Part shown: piece by piece, positions 50,576 through 60,540 of the stretch
Position numbering within the stretch: position 1 is the first letter of the stretch
How the letters are laid out: each line of letters opens with the position of its first letter
NCBI RefSeq assembly: GCF_003013715.1
Contig: NC_072814.1
Span: forward strand, 2,272,891 to 2,336,890
DNA length: 64,000 nt
Direction of reading: 5' to 3'
From: Candidozyma auris
Lineage: Eukaryota > Ascomycota > Pichiomycetes > Serinales > Metschnikowiaceae
Notes under the pieces: generated by a model
The model's database searches: none
Told to the model about the DNA's origin: nothing
Seen by the model: the letters and a program-made list of their open reading frames with translations, nothing else
Program-made: the position numbers and the translations under genes

Positions 50576-52792
50576 ATGGCTCGAACAAAAAGAACAAAAA
50601 AAGGTGCCGTTTCCAAAGGTCCGGAGAAGAAGGCCGTCAAAGATGATCTTATGTTGACCATCGAGAGTGGCTCCGAAGATGAGACCCTCGTGCCTGAAGA
50701 ACCTGAGTCCGAGGAAGAAAAGCCTAAAGAGAATGAGGAAGAAGATGATATAAATCCTGAGTTCAAATTTTCTCTAGACGGATTCGAGACGACAAATACT
50801 GCTGATGGATGGGATTTCAGAGTCGCTGAGGAGAATACCGAAACCAAAAGAAAGGATGTCAACTTGGACGATATTTTGAGGAGCAAAGGTGGTCTTACAG
50901 GGCTTGTAGGAACAGAAGGAAACGAGAAGGACAAAGAAAAGGAAAACAACAAGAGCGATAACGAGAGTGAGACCGAGAGTGACAACGAGAGTGACAACGA
51001 GAGCGCTGATGAAGAAGAGGACGAGAACGAGGCCAATAACTCTGACGATGACGAATTGGCTATGGATGGATTTGGGATGAATGTGAAGGAGAGTGAGGAC
51101 GAGAATGAAGAAGAGGAAGAAGTTCAGGAAGATGAGGACAAGGAAGACGAAGACAATGCAAGTGACTCCGAGTCCAATGAGGATGAAGATTCAGAGGAGG
51201 CAATCGCCAATTTCTACGAAAAGGCGGAGGAGTCGCAAAAACACACCTCTTTCCAGACCCTTGACCTCTCACGTCCCGTACTCAAAGGTTTGGCAAATCT
51301 TGGCTACGTGAAGCCTTCTCCTATCCAGTCTGCCTCCATACCCATTGCCTTAATGGGCAAAGATATAGTGGCCGGTGCCGTGACTGGTTCTGGTAAAACT
51401 GCAGCATACATGATCCCAGTGATCGAGCGTCTTCTTTACAAGCCCACCAAAGTGCCCCTGACAAGAGTGGTGGTGTTGACACCCACAAGAGAATTGGCCA
51501 TACAGGTATGTGATGTGGGTAAAAAGATTGGCCGTTTCATCAACAATTTATCCCTAGGATTGGCTGTTGGTGGTTTGAACTTGCGCCAGCAGGAGCAGCA
51601 GTTGAAACTGAGACCTGATATTGTGGTGGCAACACCTGGTCGTCTTATTGACCATATCAGAAACTCGGCGTCTTTCTCGCTAGATGCTTTGGAAATCTTG
51701 ATCATGGATGAGGCCGACAGAATGCTCGAAGAGGGTTTTCAGGCAGAGTTGACGGAAATCTTGACGCTCATTCCAAAGCACCAGAGACAGACCATGTTGT
51801 TCTCTGCTACGATGAACACGAAAATCCAGGACTTGATCCAGTTGTCGTTGAACAAACCAGTGAGAATCATGATCGATCCTCCCAAATCGGCAGCGTCGAA
51901 ATTGGTGCAAGAGTTTGTTCGTATTAGAAAGAAAGACGAAATGAAGCCTGCCCTTTTGTTCCATCTTCTTAAGATCTTGGACCCAGCACAGCAGAATCGA
52001 ACGGTGGTGTTTGTTTCACGTAAGGAGACGGCCCACAGACTCAGAATCATTCTTGGTTTGCTCGGTATGAAGGTATCTGAATTACATGGATCGCTTTCTC
52101 AGGAACAGCGTCTCAATAACGTCAGTGACTTCAAGAGCTTGGCAGTCCCGGTGCTTATCTGTACCGATTTGGCTGCTCGTGGTTTGGATATTCCAAAAAT
52201 CGAGATGGTTGTCAACTACGATATGCCCAAGACCCACGAGATTTACTTGCACAGAGTCGGTAGAACAGCCAGAGCAGGAAGAGAAGGTCGCTCTATAACG
52301 TTTGTTGGAGAAGCAGCCGCAGATAGAAACATTGTCAAGGCGGCGATCAAGTCATTGGAGGAAGACAAAAAGAGCGGCAAAGCGGTGTCAAGAAACGTTG
52401 AGTGGGAAGAGGTCGAAAAAATCAATAAGATTGTTGAAGACAAGAAAGAGGTTGTGGAAGAAGTGTTGGTTGAAGAGAAGCTGCAAAAGGAGCTCTTGAC
52501 GGCCGAGATGGAGTTGACCAAGGCAGACAACCTCATAAAGCACGGCAAGGAGATTCAGTCGAGGCCCAAGAGAACGTGGTTCGAAACTGAAGCAGAGAAG
52601 AAGAAACACCAGTCGGAGGCCATGCAACAGCTCACAAAGAACAAGCACCACCTCAATGCCAAAAAGAGAAAACAGAAGGAGGGAAGGAGCGAGGGTCCCA
52701 GCTGGAAAAAGACCAAAGCCGTCAGAATGGCCACGCAGGGTAAGCCCAGGAACGCCAATGGCAGCAAAAAGGGCAAAAAGGGCAAAAAATGA
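50576..52792 (+). CDS. DRS1: DRS1, nucleolar DEAD-box helicase for 60S assembly
   Basis: ATP-dependent RNA helicase needed for 27S/25S rRNA maturation. The 738-aa protein has a long acidic Glu/Asp/Ser/Asn N-terminus (to about residue 225), the Q motif near 240-265, GSGKT (from residue 271), PTREL, DEAD (378-381), SAT, and [12 protein letters not shown] basic Lys-rich tail (KKGKKGKK) targets the nucleolus. The ATG at 50576 starts the typical MARTKRTKK; the upstream open frame would read through the E-box palindrome and is rejected. The simple GAGAGTGAC-type repeats near 50955-51010 encode the acidic tract. Confidence 0.96.
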   Translation: MARTKRTKKGAVSKGPEKKAVKDDLMLTIESGSEDETLVPEEPESEEEKPKENEEEDDINPEFKFSLDGFETTNTADGWDFRVAEENTETKRKDVNLDDILRSKGGLTGLVGTEGNEKDKEKENNKSDNESETESDNESDNESADEEEDENEANNSDDDELAMDGFGMNVKESEDENEEEEEVQEDEDKEDEDNASDSESNEDEDSEEAIANFYEKAEESQKHTSFQTLDLSRPVLKGLANLGYVKPSPIQSASIPIALMGKDIVAGAVTGSGKTAAYMIPVIERLLYKPTKVPLTRVVVLTPTRELAIQVCDVGKKIGRFINNLSLGLAVGGLNLRQQEQQLKLRPDIVVATPGRLIDHIRNSASFSLDALEILIMDEADRMLEEGFQAELTEILTLIPKHQRQTMLFSATMNTKIQDLIQLSLNKPVRIMIDPPKSAASKLVQEFVRIRKKDEMKPALLFHLLKILDPAQQNRTVVFVSRKETAHRLRIILGLLGMKVSELHGSLSQEQRLNNVSDFKSLAVPVLICTDLAARGLDIPKIEMVVNYDMPKTHEIYLHRVGRTARAGREGRSITFVGEAAADRNIVKAAIKSLEEDKKSGKAVSRNVEWEEVEKINKIVEDKKEVVEEVLVEEKLQKELLTAEMELTKADNLIKHGKEIQSRPKRTWFETEAEKKKHQSEAMQQLTKNKHHLNAKKRKQKEGRSEGPSWKKTKAVRMATQGKPRNANGSKKGKKGKK

Positions 52793-53020
52793 TCGAGGAG
52801 TGAGTGATAGTGGAGAAGGGCCAAGAGCTCTTCGAAGAATGTATGATAGACTAGCATCGCATAGATAAAAAAGGATGATTCAAGATAGTGTAGGCAAAGG
52901 ACTATCTTAGGGCACACGAAAATTATTGAAATTTATCAGAAACCATTTGTTTTAGACCCCTACACTTCATGTAGTTGACTACCTTTAACTGTTTCTGTGA
53001 TGTATTGCGCCTATTCTCGA

Positions 53021-53034
53021 TTTCGCAGCCATTT
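53021..53034 (+). promoter_or_regulatory. TTTCGCAGCCATTT motif upstream of SYS1
   Basis: Recurrent element about 275 bp before SYS1, in the 514-bp gap after DRS1. A CACGTG lies nearer the gene at 53201-53206. Confidence 0.45.
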
Positions 53035-53306
53035 TCTCTAGATTCTATTGAAATTGCCAACCCACACCAAATACCTTCACAACATCACATTATTGTCTCA
53101 AACGTTGAAGGTAGCAAACTTGAGGGCACTCACACCCATTTGCACCTTTTGATCACAATTTCCTTCCACCAGAAGCCAAACACTGCTCGACGATGATACC
53201 CACGTGACCGTGTGTCACGCTTTTCCAATTCACCGGTCTCGTATCAATACTTTGTGATCCCATCATCAACGCTTGTTCCTTCAATTCCAACAAACACCAT
53301 ATAATC

Positions 53307-53873
53307 ATGTCCTGGTTCTCTGGCTACAGCCCTCTAGCGGGCAATGACAACGTGGCCACCTTAAATACTCAGAGCCCTGGCAAGATCCTGCTCCAAATCC
53401 TCGTGCTCCAGTGCTTTTACTACCTCACTGCCTTGATCATCTTCTACCTTGTGGCGCTGCTCAACGGGTATGACTTTAGCGTCGACTGGATCTTTTCGTG
53501 GGAGCTTATCGCCTCAGATAATGCCATGGGGCTTATTTTGTTTGCGATGTGGCTCGTGGACTCGCTTCTCTGCGTGTTGTTTGTCACCATCATAGTAGGA
53601 AGGTCCAAGTTGGCGTGGGACTTTGCTGTCACGGTGCATGTCATCAACTTGTGTGTGGTGTGGCTATACACCGGCAAGTTCCCTACGTCGTTGCTTTGGT
53701 GGTGTCTTCAGGTGCTCAGTGCAGTGATCTTGGTGACGCTATCGACGTATTCTACGCGTTGGAAGGAGCTCAGAACAACATTTTTCGATAACATGCTTGA
53801 TCAACAGGAGAGGGGCGAGGTCAGGCACGACGACATCGCCATGAAGGACTTACCCCTGCAGCAGCTGCATTGA
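53307..53873 (+). CDS. SYS1: SYS1, Golgi membrane receptor for Arl3
   Basis: Four-pass Golgi protein that recruits the N-acetylated GTPase Arl3 (ARFRP1) and so Arl1 and golgins. The 188-aa protein has four hydrophobic segments and family sequences SPGKILLQI, WLVDSLLCV, the highly conserved VGRSKLAWDFA, and STRWKELR. The acidic C-terminal tail is cytosolic. Confidence 0.94.
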   Translation: MSWFSGYSPLAGNDNVATLNTQSPGKILLQILVLQCFYYLTALIIFYLVALLNGYDFSVDWIFSWELIASDNAMGLILFAMWLVDSLLCVLFVTIIVGRSKLAWDFAVTVHVINLCVVWLYTGKFPTSLLWWCLQVLSAVILVTLSTYSTRWKELRTTFFDNMLDQQERGEVRHDDIAMKDLPLQQLH

Positions 53874-55137
53874 GTGAAGTTGACGATGGATGGAGGACCA
53901 GATAACATAAAAGATTGTTTAATTAGTAAGATACAGCTGGGAGCTGATCGTACATTTAGTCATGGGGATTGTAAAGACTATTTTCAATTCTGAAACGACA
54001 TGGACATCGATTGAGGCGGTGTATGGCGTATGGTTCAAGTTTCGGGATCTTCAGTGGTGCCATAACACCACGAAATGTGGCTACTTTTCGACATTGTCTC
54101 CATTTAGATCCATCTGATTTCGCCAGACAACACCAGACAATGGCATTTCCTTGAGCCATATCATCGCTCCTAGGTATGACTTTTGGAATAGCTACGCTAT
54201 GTCATGGGAAGCTACAGGGTTCACGAGCTTCCTTGCATGAAAATAGCGAGGTTCGATCAACTATTCAAGTGCGTATTTGCCATCTTCATGGCGATCTCCT
54301 CGGTCAAATCCAATCTACTCTATCGACCACTTACGGGAGATTCTCCCCATCAAAAGATCTCAGTGATAAAAAGTGTATCGATGCAAACCGAGGCTCCTTC
54401 CACAGCACCTGATTAAGTCTCTCGATGGAGTCCTCTCATTCCTCGGTTGAAGCCTTGAAAAGCCCCCTCAATACTTTCCTACAACCAGCGCTCGAAGAGG
54501 GAGAGAATACCAAATTAAGACAATCATGAAACAAGGTTGCGAAACAAACTCGCAATCTCTGGCATCAACCTCGGTGCCGAATTGAGATCCTTATTGTACT
54601 ATTTGCAGCCAAGTACAGGGCGTCACATGAAACCGTATGCTCCTCACGCTCAAACGAAGATACTCTGAGATGCTTGCCTAATTTGAGGGGACGCCATTTG
54701 ATATCAATATGCTCGGACAAGGAGGGGGGAAATTGAGACAACACCTTGAGGCCCTGTGATTGAGAAGATGAATTTCAAATCGCTCCAAGTGGCTCGAGGG
54801 CGACTACTATGAGCCCCAGGTGCGTGCACATAGGTGCGCCTGGGGTACTCCGAGCCGAATACGGTAAAAAGTTCGGCGGCCCATGGTGAGCCAACCTTGC
54901 TCCGCTAGCGAAATATAGGCGGCATTGTATGCTGAATCACTAAGAAACGACTCCTCGGTGTTTCTCCTGGGAACAAGGCATGTTTGGGTTTTTGTTGTAT
55001 GGTATCACATGGACCCCTTAATGTAGAAAGGAAGTTCGCGGGGGTGCTCCCCGCGTTATCGGCCATATAAAGAACCGACCTCGCCTGCGCTAAAACCGCA
55101 TACACCTCATCGAAACCAGAAACAAAAATCGGTATTC
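53874..55137. promoter_or_regulatory. 1.26-kb POX18 upstream region with CCTCGG cluster
   Basis: No gene recognised. CCTCGG, the FarA/Ctf1-type site of fatty-acid genes, occurs at 54441-54446, 54569-54574 and 54953-54958, and its complement CCGAGG at 54388-54393. A GCAGCCA motif is at 54605-54611. A 7-bp inverted repeat CGCGGGG/CCCCGCG (55037-55055) precedes a TATA element (about 55064-55070), which is 74 bp before the POX18 ATG. Oleate or alkane induction is inferred from these sites and the gene. Confidence 0.5.
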
Positions 55138-55548
55138 ATGTCTGACGAATCACTTGCTGAGGAGGGCTTCTACGGCTCCGAACTCTTCGACTTCATGAAA
55201 TCAATTGTCGACGATGACCCTGATTTGAAGAAGAAATCAATTGCCAAAGTCAGTTCTGTGTGTGTGATCACCTTGAAGAACAACAAGGGCGAGACCAAGT
55301 CGTGGTTGTTGGACTTCAAGAAGAATGGCACTGTCTCCAAGATCGATGGCAAGATCCCCAAGAGCGACATTCACTTGACGTTGAAGGATGTGGATTTCGT
55401 GAAGTTGATCAACAACGAGGCCAACCCACAGAGAATGTTCATGGCAGGCAAGATGAAGATCAAGGGCAATTTGATGAAGGCGGCGTCCATTGAGCCCTTC
55501 TTGCGTGAAGTGGACCCCAGAACCAAGAATGAAAAGGCCAAGTTGTAA
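55138..55548 (+). CDS. POX18: POX18, peroxisomal SCP2-domain lipid-binding protein
   Basis: A 136-aa protein consisting of a single SCP2 domain, as in the oleate-inducible PXP-18/POX18 of Candida tropicalis. It ends AKL, a type 1 peroxisomal targeting signal. Family features include VSKIDGKIPKSDIHLTLKDVDFVKL and the NPQRMFMAGKMKIKGNLMKA segment that lines the lipid pocket. It is thought to bind acyl-CoA or protect peroxisomal enzymes. It converges on the CYP52 gene, 288 bp away, another hydrocarbon-use gene. Confidence 0.94.
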   Translation: MSDESLAEEGFYGSELFDFMKSIVDDDPDLKKKSIAKVSSVCVITLKNNKGETKSWLLDFKKNGTVSKIDGKIPKSDIHLTLKDVDFVKLINNEANPQRMFMAGKMKIKGNLMKAASIEPFLREVDPRTKNEKAKL

Positions 55549-55836
55549 GGTACATATGGCGCTGAATGTTATTATGAATGAATCCAAGCTGAAAAGGAAG
55601 TCTAGTGTAGGAAAGTGTCTATTGTATGCAAATTACTACTACAGCAAGGGATTCGGAAACATTATACTACAGCGGAATTTGGAAAGAAATTTGCTCGATC
55701 ACAGGAATAGCCAGTGGCTAAGGGCTTGCCACCCTGAATAATTCCGCCTCACTACAATGATGTAGGGCGTACCGTATGCCCTACAAATGCTATCATATAA
55801 TTTATTACTGCACCGGAAAATACATATCATATAAAC

Positions 55837-57432
55837 CTACTCCATGGCCAACCAGCAGCCGGTAGCGAGCGTGGTGGTCAACTGTGAGACCTGGCGAGGT
55901 GGGTATCTGTCGGGCTCAGGGTAATGATCGTAGAGCTTGTCAAACTCCATCATGAATCTGGCAATCACGTAGGAAGCCTCAGTGATGGCGAATTGCTGGC
56001 CCAAGCAAATTCTGGGGCCACCGTTAAAAGGCAAGTATGCCCAACCAGGCTTCAAGCTTCTGTCGGCCCATCTGTCTGGTCTGAATTCGTGGGCGTCCTT
56101 GCCGTAGTACTTCTCGTTACGGTGGGTACAACTCACCAAGTAACCAATGCAAGTGCCCTTTTCAATAAACACAGGCTTGTCACCGTTAGGGCCACCGCCA
56201 CGAGGCAACGTCGTGTGCTTGTTGGCAAATCTGTAGTTGATGGGCACCGCAGGGTACAATCTGAGCACCTCGTTGATCACGTACTTCAAGAAGGTACACT
56301 TCTTGAGGGTCTCGAAGGTGATGTCCTCAATGTTGCCGGTGGAGCCCGTGCCAAACTTCTCCCTGATTTCAGCCTTCAACCTCTCGAACACGTCTGGGTT
56401 TCTGGCCAACTCGAAGAAGGTGAAGGTCATGAGCGACGCCGTGGTGTCTCTACCGGCAATCATAATGTTCAACAACTGGTCTCTCAACATCTTGGGGTCT
56501 CTGGTCTCCTTGACGAGCTCGTACAAGAAGACATAGCCGTCAGACACCTTCTCGATCTCTTCAGGGGACATGGCAAGGGCCTTCTGCACGTAGAAGTCGG
56601 CCAAGTTGTGGACAATTCTGGTGTTCTTCTTGAAGTCCCTTGGATAGTAGAACATGTACCACTTCTGCATCCACGCTCTGGTGGCCATGATCTCCTGGGC
56701 CCTGTTGAACGCCTCGTAGAACTGTCTCTCGCCTTCAAATGCTTCTGGGTGGTTTTCACCAATGCTTTCGTCCAAAAGCCCGTACACAGACTGGCCAAAC
56801 AAGAATTCCGTAGAGGTGTCTACGGTAAACCTGTAGAAGAGCTCCTGCAAGTCGAACTTCTGGCCCTGGTACTTTCTCACATGTCTGAACAAATGCTGAA
56901 CGTGCTTCTCAAGCGCCTGGGTGTGTGACACCTTCTCTCTGGAGAAGTTGGGTCTCAAGAGCGCGCGCAGGTGCTTCCATCCGCCATAGTCCAACGTGAA
57001 CACACCATCACCCAAAACAGGCTTGAAATGAGAGTGTCTCAACGCCAACGCAAAGTCATTGAACTGCGTCGCCAACACGGCTCTCAAGTTCTCGGGGTCG
57101 ATCGTCACAAATAGCGTATCGCCACCAATTCTCACTCTGTAGTTCTCGTGCTCCCCATAAAACTTGGTCCACAACCAGCCAACCAACTCGCCCTGGCTTT
57201 TTCTTCTAAACATAACAAGCGCCGGTCTCGAGTTGAACCAGCCTGATTTGGGGATCCACGGAGCCAACTCGGCGCCAAATCTCTTGCGCAAGTAAAAGAT
57301 CTTCAAATTTCGATAGAGAGCATACAACAAAATGGCTGCGAAAAACACCCCCACGTAACCTGCAACGCCATACTGGGCCACTTTAGCGTTGGCCCTTAAC
57401 GCGTGTTCTTTCACTTCTTGTACGAGCACCAT
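55837..57432 (-). CDS. CYP52-family cytochrome P450 (ALK), alkane/fatty-acid omega-hydroxylase
   Basis: ER-anchored monooxygenase that oxidises the terminal carbon of n-alkanes and fatty acids. The 531-aa protein has an N-terminal membrane helix (about residues 23-42) followed by a basic stop. The I-helix AGRDTT starts at residue 326, the ExxR motif is in EVLRLYP, and the haem-binding FNGGPRICLG has Cys476. Length and motif spacing are those of CYP52. The ATG at 57432 gives the family start; the much longer open frame upstream is composition-driven. Which ALK paralog it is cannot be told. A CACGTG lies at 57805-57810 upstream. Confidence 0.93.
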   Translation of the reverse strand: MVLVQEVKEHALRANAKVAQYGVAGYVGVFFAAILLYALYRNLKIFYLRKRFGAELAPWIPKSGWFNSRPALVMFRRKSQGELVGWLWTKFYGEHENYRVRIGGDTLFVTIDPENLRAVLATQFNDFALALRHSHFKPVLGDGVFTLDYGGWKHLRALLRPNFSREKVSHTQALEKHVQHLFRHVRKYQGQKFDLQELFYRFTVDTSTEFLFGQSVYGLLDESIGENHPEAFEGERQFYEAFNRAQEIMATRAWMQKWYMFYYPRDFKKNTRIVHNLADFYVQKALAMSPEEIEKVSDGYVFLYELVKETRDPKMLRDQLLNIMIAGRDTTASLMTFTFFELARNPDVFERLKAEIREKFGTGSTGNIEDITFETLKKCTFLKYVINEVLRLYPAVPINYRFANKHTTLPRGGGPNGDKPVFIEKGTCIGYLVSCTHRNEKYYGKDAHEFRPDRWADRSLKPGWAYLPFNGGPRICLGQQFAITEASYVIARFMMEFDKLYDHYPEPDRYPPRQVSQLTTTLATGCWLAME

Positions 57433-60400
57433 GGTGGACAATTTGGTGGGGGAAAAACGGTGGATGATCCTTGACGCCTTATATGTTGTGCGGTGGGCAT
57501 GTGAATGGTTTGAGGAGAGGGAGATAATGGAACAAAAGGGACGCAAGAATAGAGTGAGGGGAGGGCACGGAGTCGGCGGCGTGGTGCATAGTAGCAAGGG
57601 CGCTGCCGTACTGCATGCAAGCGAAGCGATCGGAGTGGACCAGCACCGATGAGGGTGGGTCTGACGGCTGTGGATAGGGAGGATGGAGACAGAACACGGT
57701 GCAAATGGTGGCGGATGAATGAGTGGGCTGGCCGAGACATCTTTAATATGGTCAATTGAGGTGGGGGCCGGAGGAAAATGGTGTTGCACAAAAGAGCGGC
57801 TGTGCACGTGATCGCGGTCACGTTTAACAATCGAACACCACTATTTTGCACCCTCTTCACATGCTACTTTGCTACCACTCGCTTAAAACCACCACACCGT
57901 TTCGGACGTACTTGTCTTATGTCCGGCCAAAACGTTACGCCGTGCTACTGTTGTTTATTCTGCAGCCTTTGTTACTTTGTCTAGATGACGCTTTGCACTG
58001 TTTCAAAGCATCAGATTGGCGGCAAAATCACTTCCTCGTGCATTTCGTGCAAAAAAGGTAAAAGGTCCTGTCCATGTGGCTATCTCACACCTACCTGCGC
58101 AACGGCCCTGGCCCAGATCTCCGAAGTGGGAGAAAATACCCCAAAGCATATTATGCTAATTATTGTAGACTTTTAAAATCTCGAGTTTAAACTTAAGTTT
58201 TAACCTCCATTTTGAATTGCAACCTCTGGCGTCCATCTCTTCAACATCATCGCTAAATCCGTCGCCATTGTCTCTGGCTCCAGATTTCGCCAGACGTCGC
58301 CAAACGTCTTCGTTGCTAATGAGCCATGTGAAAATGGTCCCAGGTGACACTTCTGCCTGAATATGGAGTGGGTGCTTGCAATTTCATGCTAATACGTCTG
58401 ACAGCATTGTTCTCAAAGCCAGCCCACGCCAACAATGCTCGCCATAAGCGTCACAATGGGGGTGGGTGGTGAATGTGACATTGAAAACATGGCAAGCGGA
58501 AAAAGGCAATAAAAAGGCTACTAGTGTAGAGAAGCTTTTGCGAGAGATCGACGCCGGTGGGCAGAGAGGGACGAGGTGTGAGTTTTAGGTAGAGGAAATT
58601 TAAAACCACGAGCTGTGGGGGGGCTCTGGGCGTCTGAGGCTCTGAGACCCAATTCTGGGAGTTTTCACCAGAAGTCTAACGCTAATGCGGTTTCGTGAAT
58701 ACAAGACGCTTCCAAGCAAAATGTCATGTGAAGACGACGTGGATGTGAGATCAGCCAGTGGCGTTCGTTTGCCTCTGAGAAGCCCAACATTTGCACTGCC
58801 GCTAGAGTGAAGACGGAATTCCAGTGATGTTTTGTAATGTGCCCACGGTGGTTCTAAGCGTTTGAGTGGGTTTAGCAATGTAGTCCTTCTTCCAGATTGT
58901 GAGATGAAGTTTGGCTTGAAGGAACGGATTAGAAGTGCTTGATGCCTTGATTTGTTTGGAAGCTGCTGAATTGGCTTTTCATTTTTTTTTATCAGCATTC
59001 AAGTATTATACTGGCGGTTCTTGATCGCTGTAATGATTGACACTATTACGATTGGTTAGTGAATTTCTCTCATCCGCTGCTTGTTGAACTTCACTGGAGA
59101 TTTATGAGTGGTATTGTTACAAACCGCTTCGGCAGGAGAAGGACCACGAACTCTTGAGGCTGCTAAAAGTCTTGAAATTATTGCTGGTGTCCACTCAATT
59201 TATCACTTCTATCGAAGATTTAATTCGTTTGGATTGCAAGGCTAGAGGACGAGATTAGAACCTCGAATGAAACTGAACATGGTCCGATTAACAGTGCTGA
59301 GATCCAATTTGAGTTGTCTTTATTCTTTTAATTAAAGGTGGCTACAGCACCAAATGCACAACTGACTCAATTTCTGATGCCGATAATCTTTCCTTGAAGA
59401 CTATAAAAAGTCCTCTTGAACATTTGGCAAATGTGCGATGTCTAGCTTGGGGAAATTCTGAGCTTGTGGACTAAATAGAATCTATTTATCTATCATTTTT
59501 TTGCAGTTGATCTGAAACTCCCTGAATACTCGATAAGGGTTCACAGTTTCCATGGCCACAAAGAAACACTCCGCCGTGATCCATCTAACCCTCAGATGTC
59601 ATATAGCTCAATTGACTGTATTTTTCCAAATGATTGATTCAGTGAATGCCTACCATCAAATCATCTATTAAACCTTTACCGAAAATGATATGGCAGTCTC
59701 GCTTTGTTCTTTAGCTGGGAGCCATTTAAGGCAGTGCTTTGGTTGTCAAGCCATTACATGTCTTTCAAAGCTTCTCCAAGACGCTTTGGAATTCGAATCG
59801 CTTTTTCTACTTACTTTTTCTTGTGTTTCTTGACTTGACAAGTGCTCAGCTGTAGATACAACTGCCCAATGGGAGGTACTTCGAGGAAACGGCTCACTAT
59901 CCACAAAATATAACTGGAGTCGGAAGAATCCACTTCACGAAAAAACAGCAAAATTTTCTTTGAGTCGGCTTTTGCCAACCTAATTAGCTAAAAGCTCTTC
60001 ACTCTGAAAAAAAAAAAAAAAAATAGACAAACCTTTCTCAGCTCTACTAACTCACTACATACCTCCAGATTCCCCCCCTCCGCACATCCATTAAGCTACA
60101 CAATTCTCCATCCTCGCCAACTCCACAAAAAAGGCCAACTCCTAGGAAATTGGGCTAAGGAGAATAGATATGTCTCTCTTTTTTCAGATCCCTTTTTTTC
60201 AAACAAAGTAGTCTTTACGCCTACTCCCCTGATGCTCGTATTCTACCATCAGCGCGGCTGCAAAACAATTGGTGAATCCCTACCCAAAACTACAACACAC
60301 ACAATTCCATAAAATTCTGCCAAATTCCAGAGAAGTTCTATCACTCTCTTCAAGTCTCCACCATTCCGTGATTTCTCACTTTTCATAAACATCCATTTCC

Positions 60401-60540
60401 ATTTTCCTCATCTCTTCCATCTCTCTCTTCTGAGGCGCAGTATCTGTTCCTGCAGCAGAGGCTCGTGTTTTAGCGTCAGAAGTGGTATTCAACCACCCCA
60501 TTTGCAGACCTTATTCTTCAACCAAAATAAATCCTCCATC
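57433..60540. other. 3.1-kb gene-poor region between CYP52 and the mannosyltransferase
   Basis: The CYP52 promoter occupies the left part. No open frame has a recognisable product; the longest, about 132 codons near 58600-58998 (minus), has none. A run of 17 A lies at 60007-60023, and a CGGCTGCAAAAC variant of the recurrent motif at about 60254-60266. The last 500 bp are C/T-rich, as expected of a leader or promoter. No tRNA or repeat was found. Confidence 0.5.

Noticed and set aside
50950..51015. Simple repeats of GAGAGTGAC type
   Set aside because: They encode the acidic Glu/Ser/Asp/Asn tract of DRS1, common in this protein; not an independent repeat element.
54240..54265. GGTTCGATC stretch resembling a tRNA T-arm
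   Set aside because: No matching 5' half, A box or acceptor pairing within 90 bp.
57331..57341. AATGGCTGCGA copy of the recurrent motif inside the CYP52 gene
   Set aside because: It encodes part of the N-terminal membrane helix (Phe-Ala-Ala-Ile) and is explained by coding; a similar coding copy lies in the POM33-like gene near 4035.
58600..58998. 132-codon minus-strand frame in the 3.1-kb gene-poor region
   Set aside because: No hydrophobic segment, domain or family similarity; expected by chance in 3 kb.
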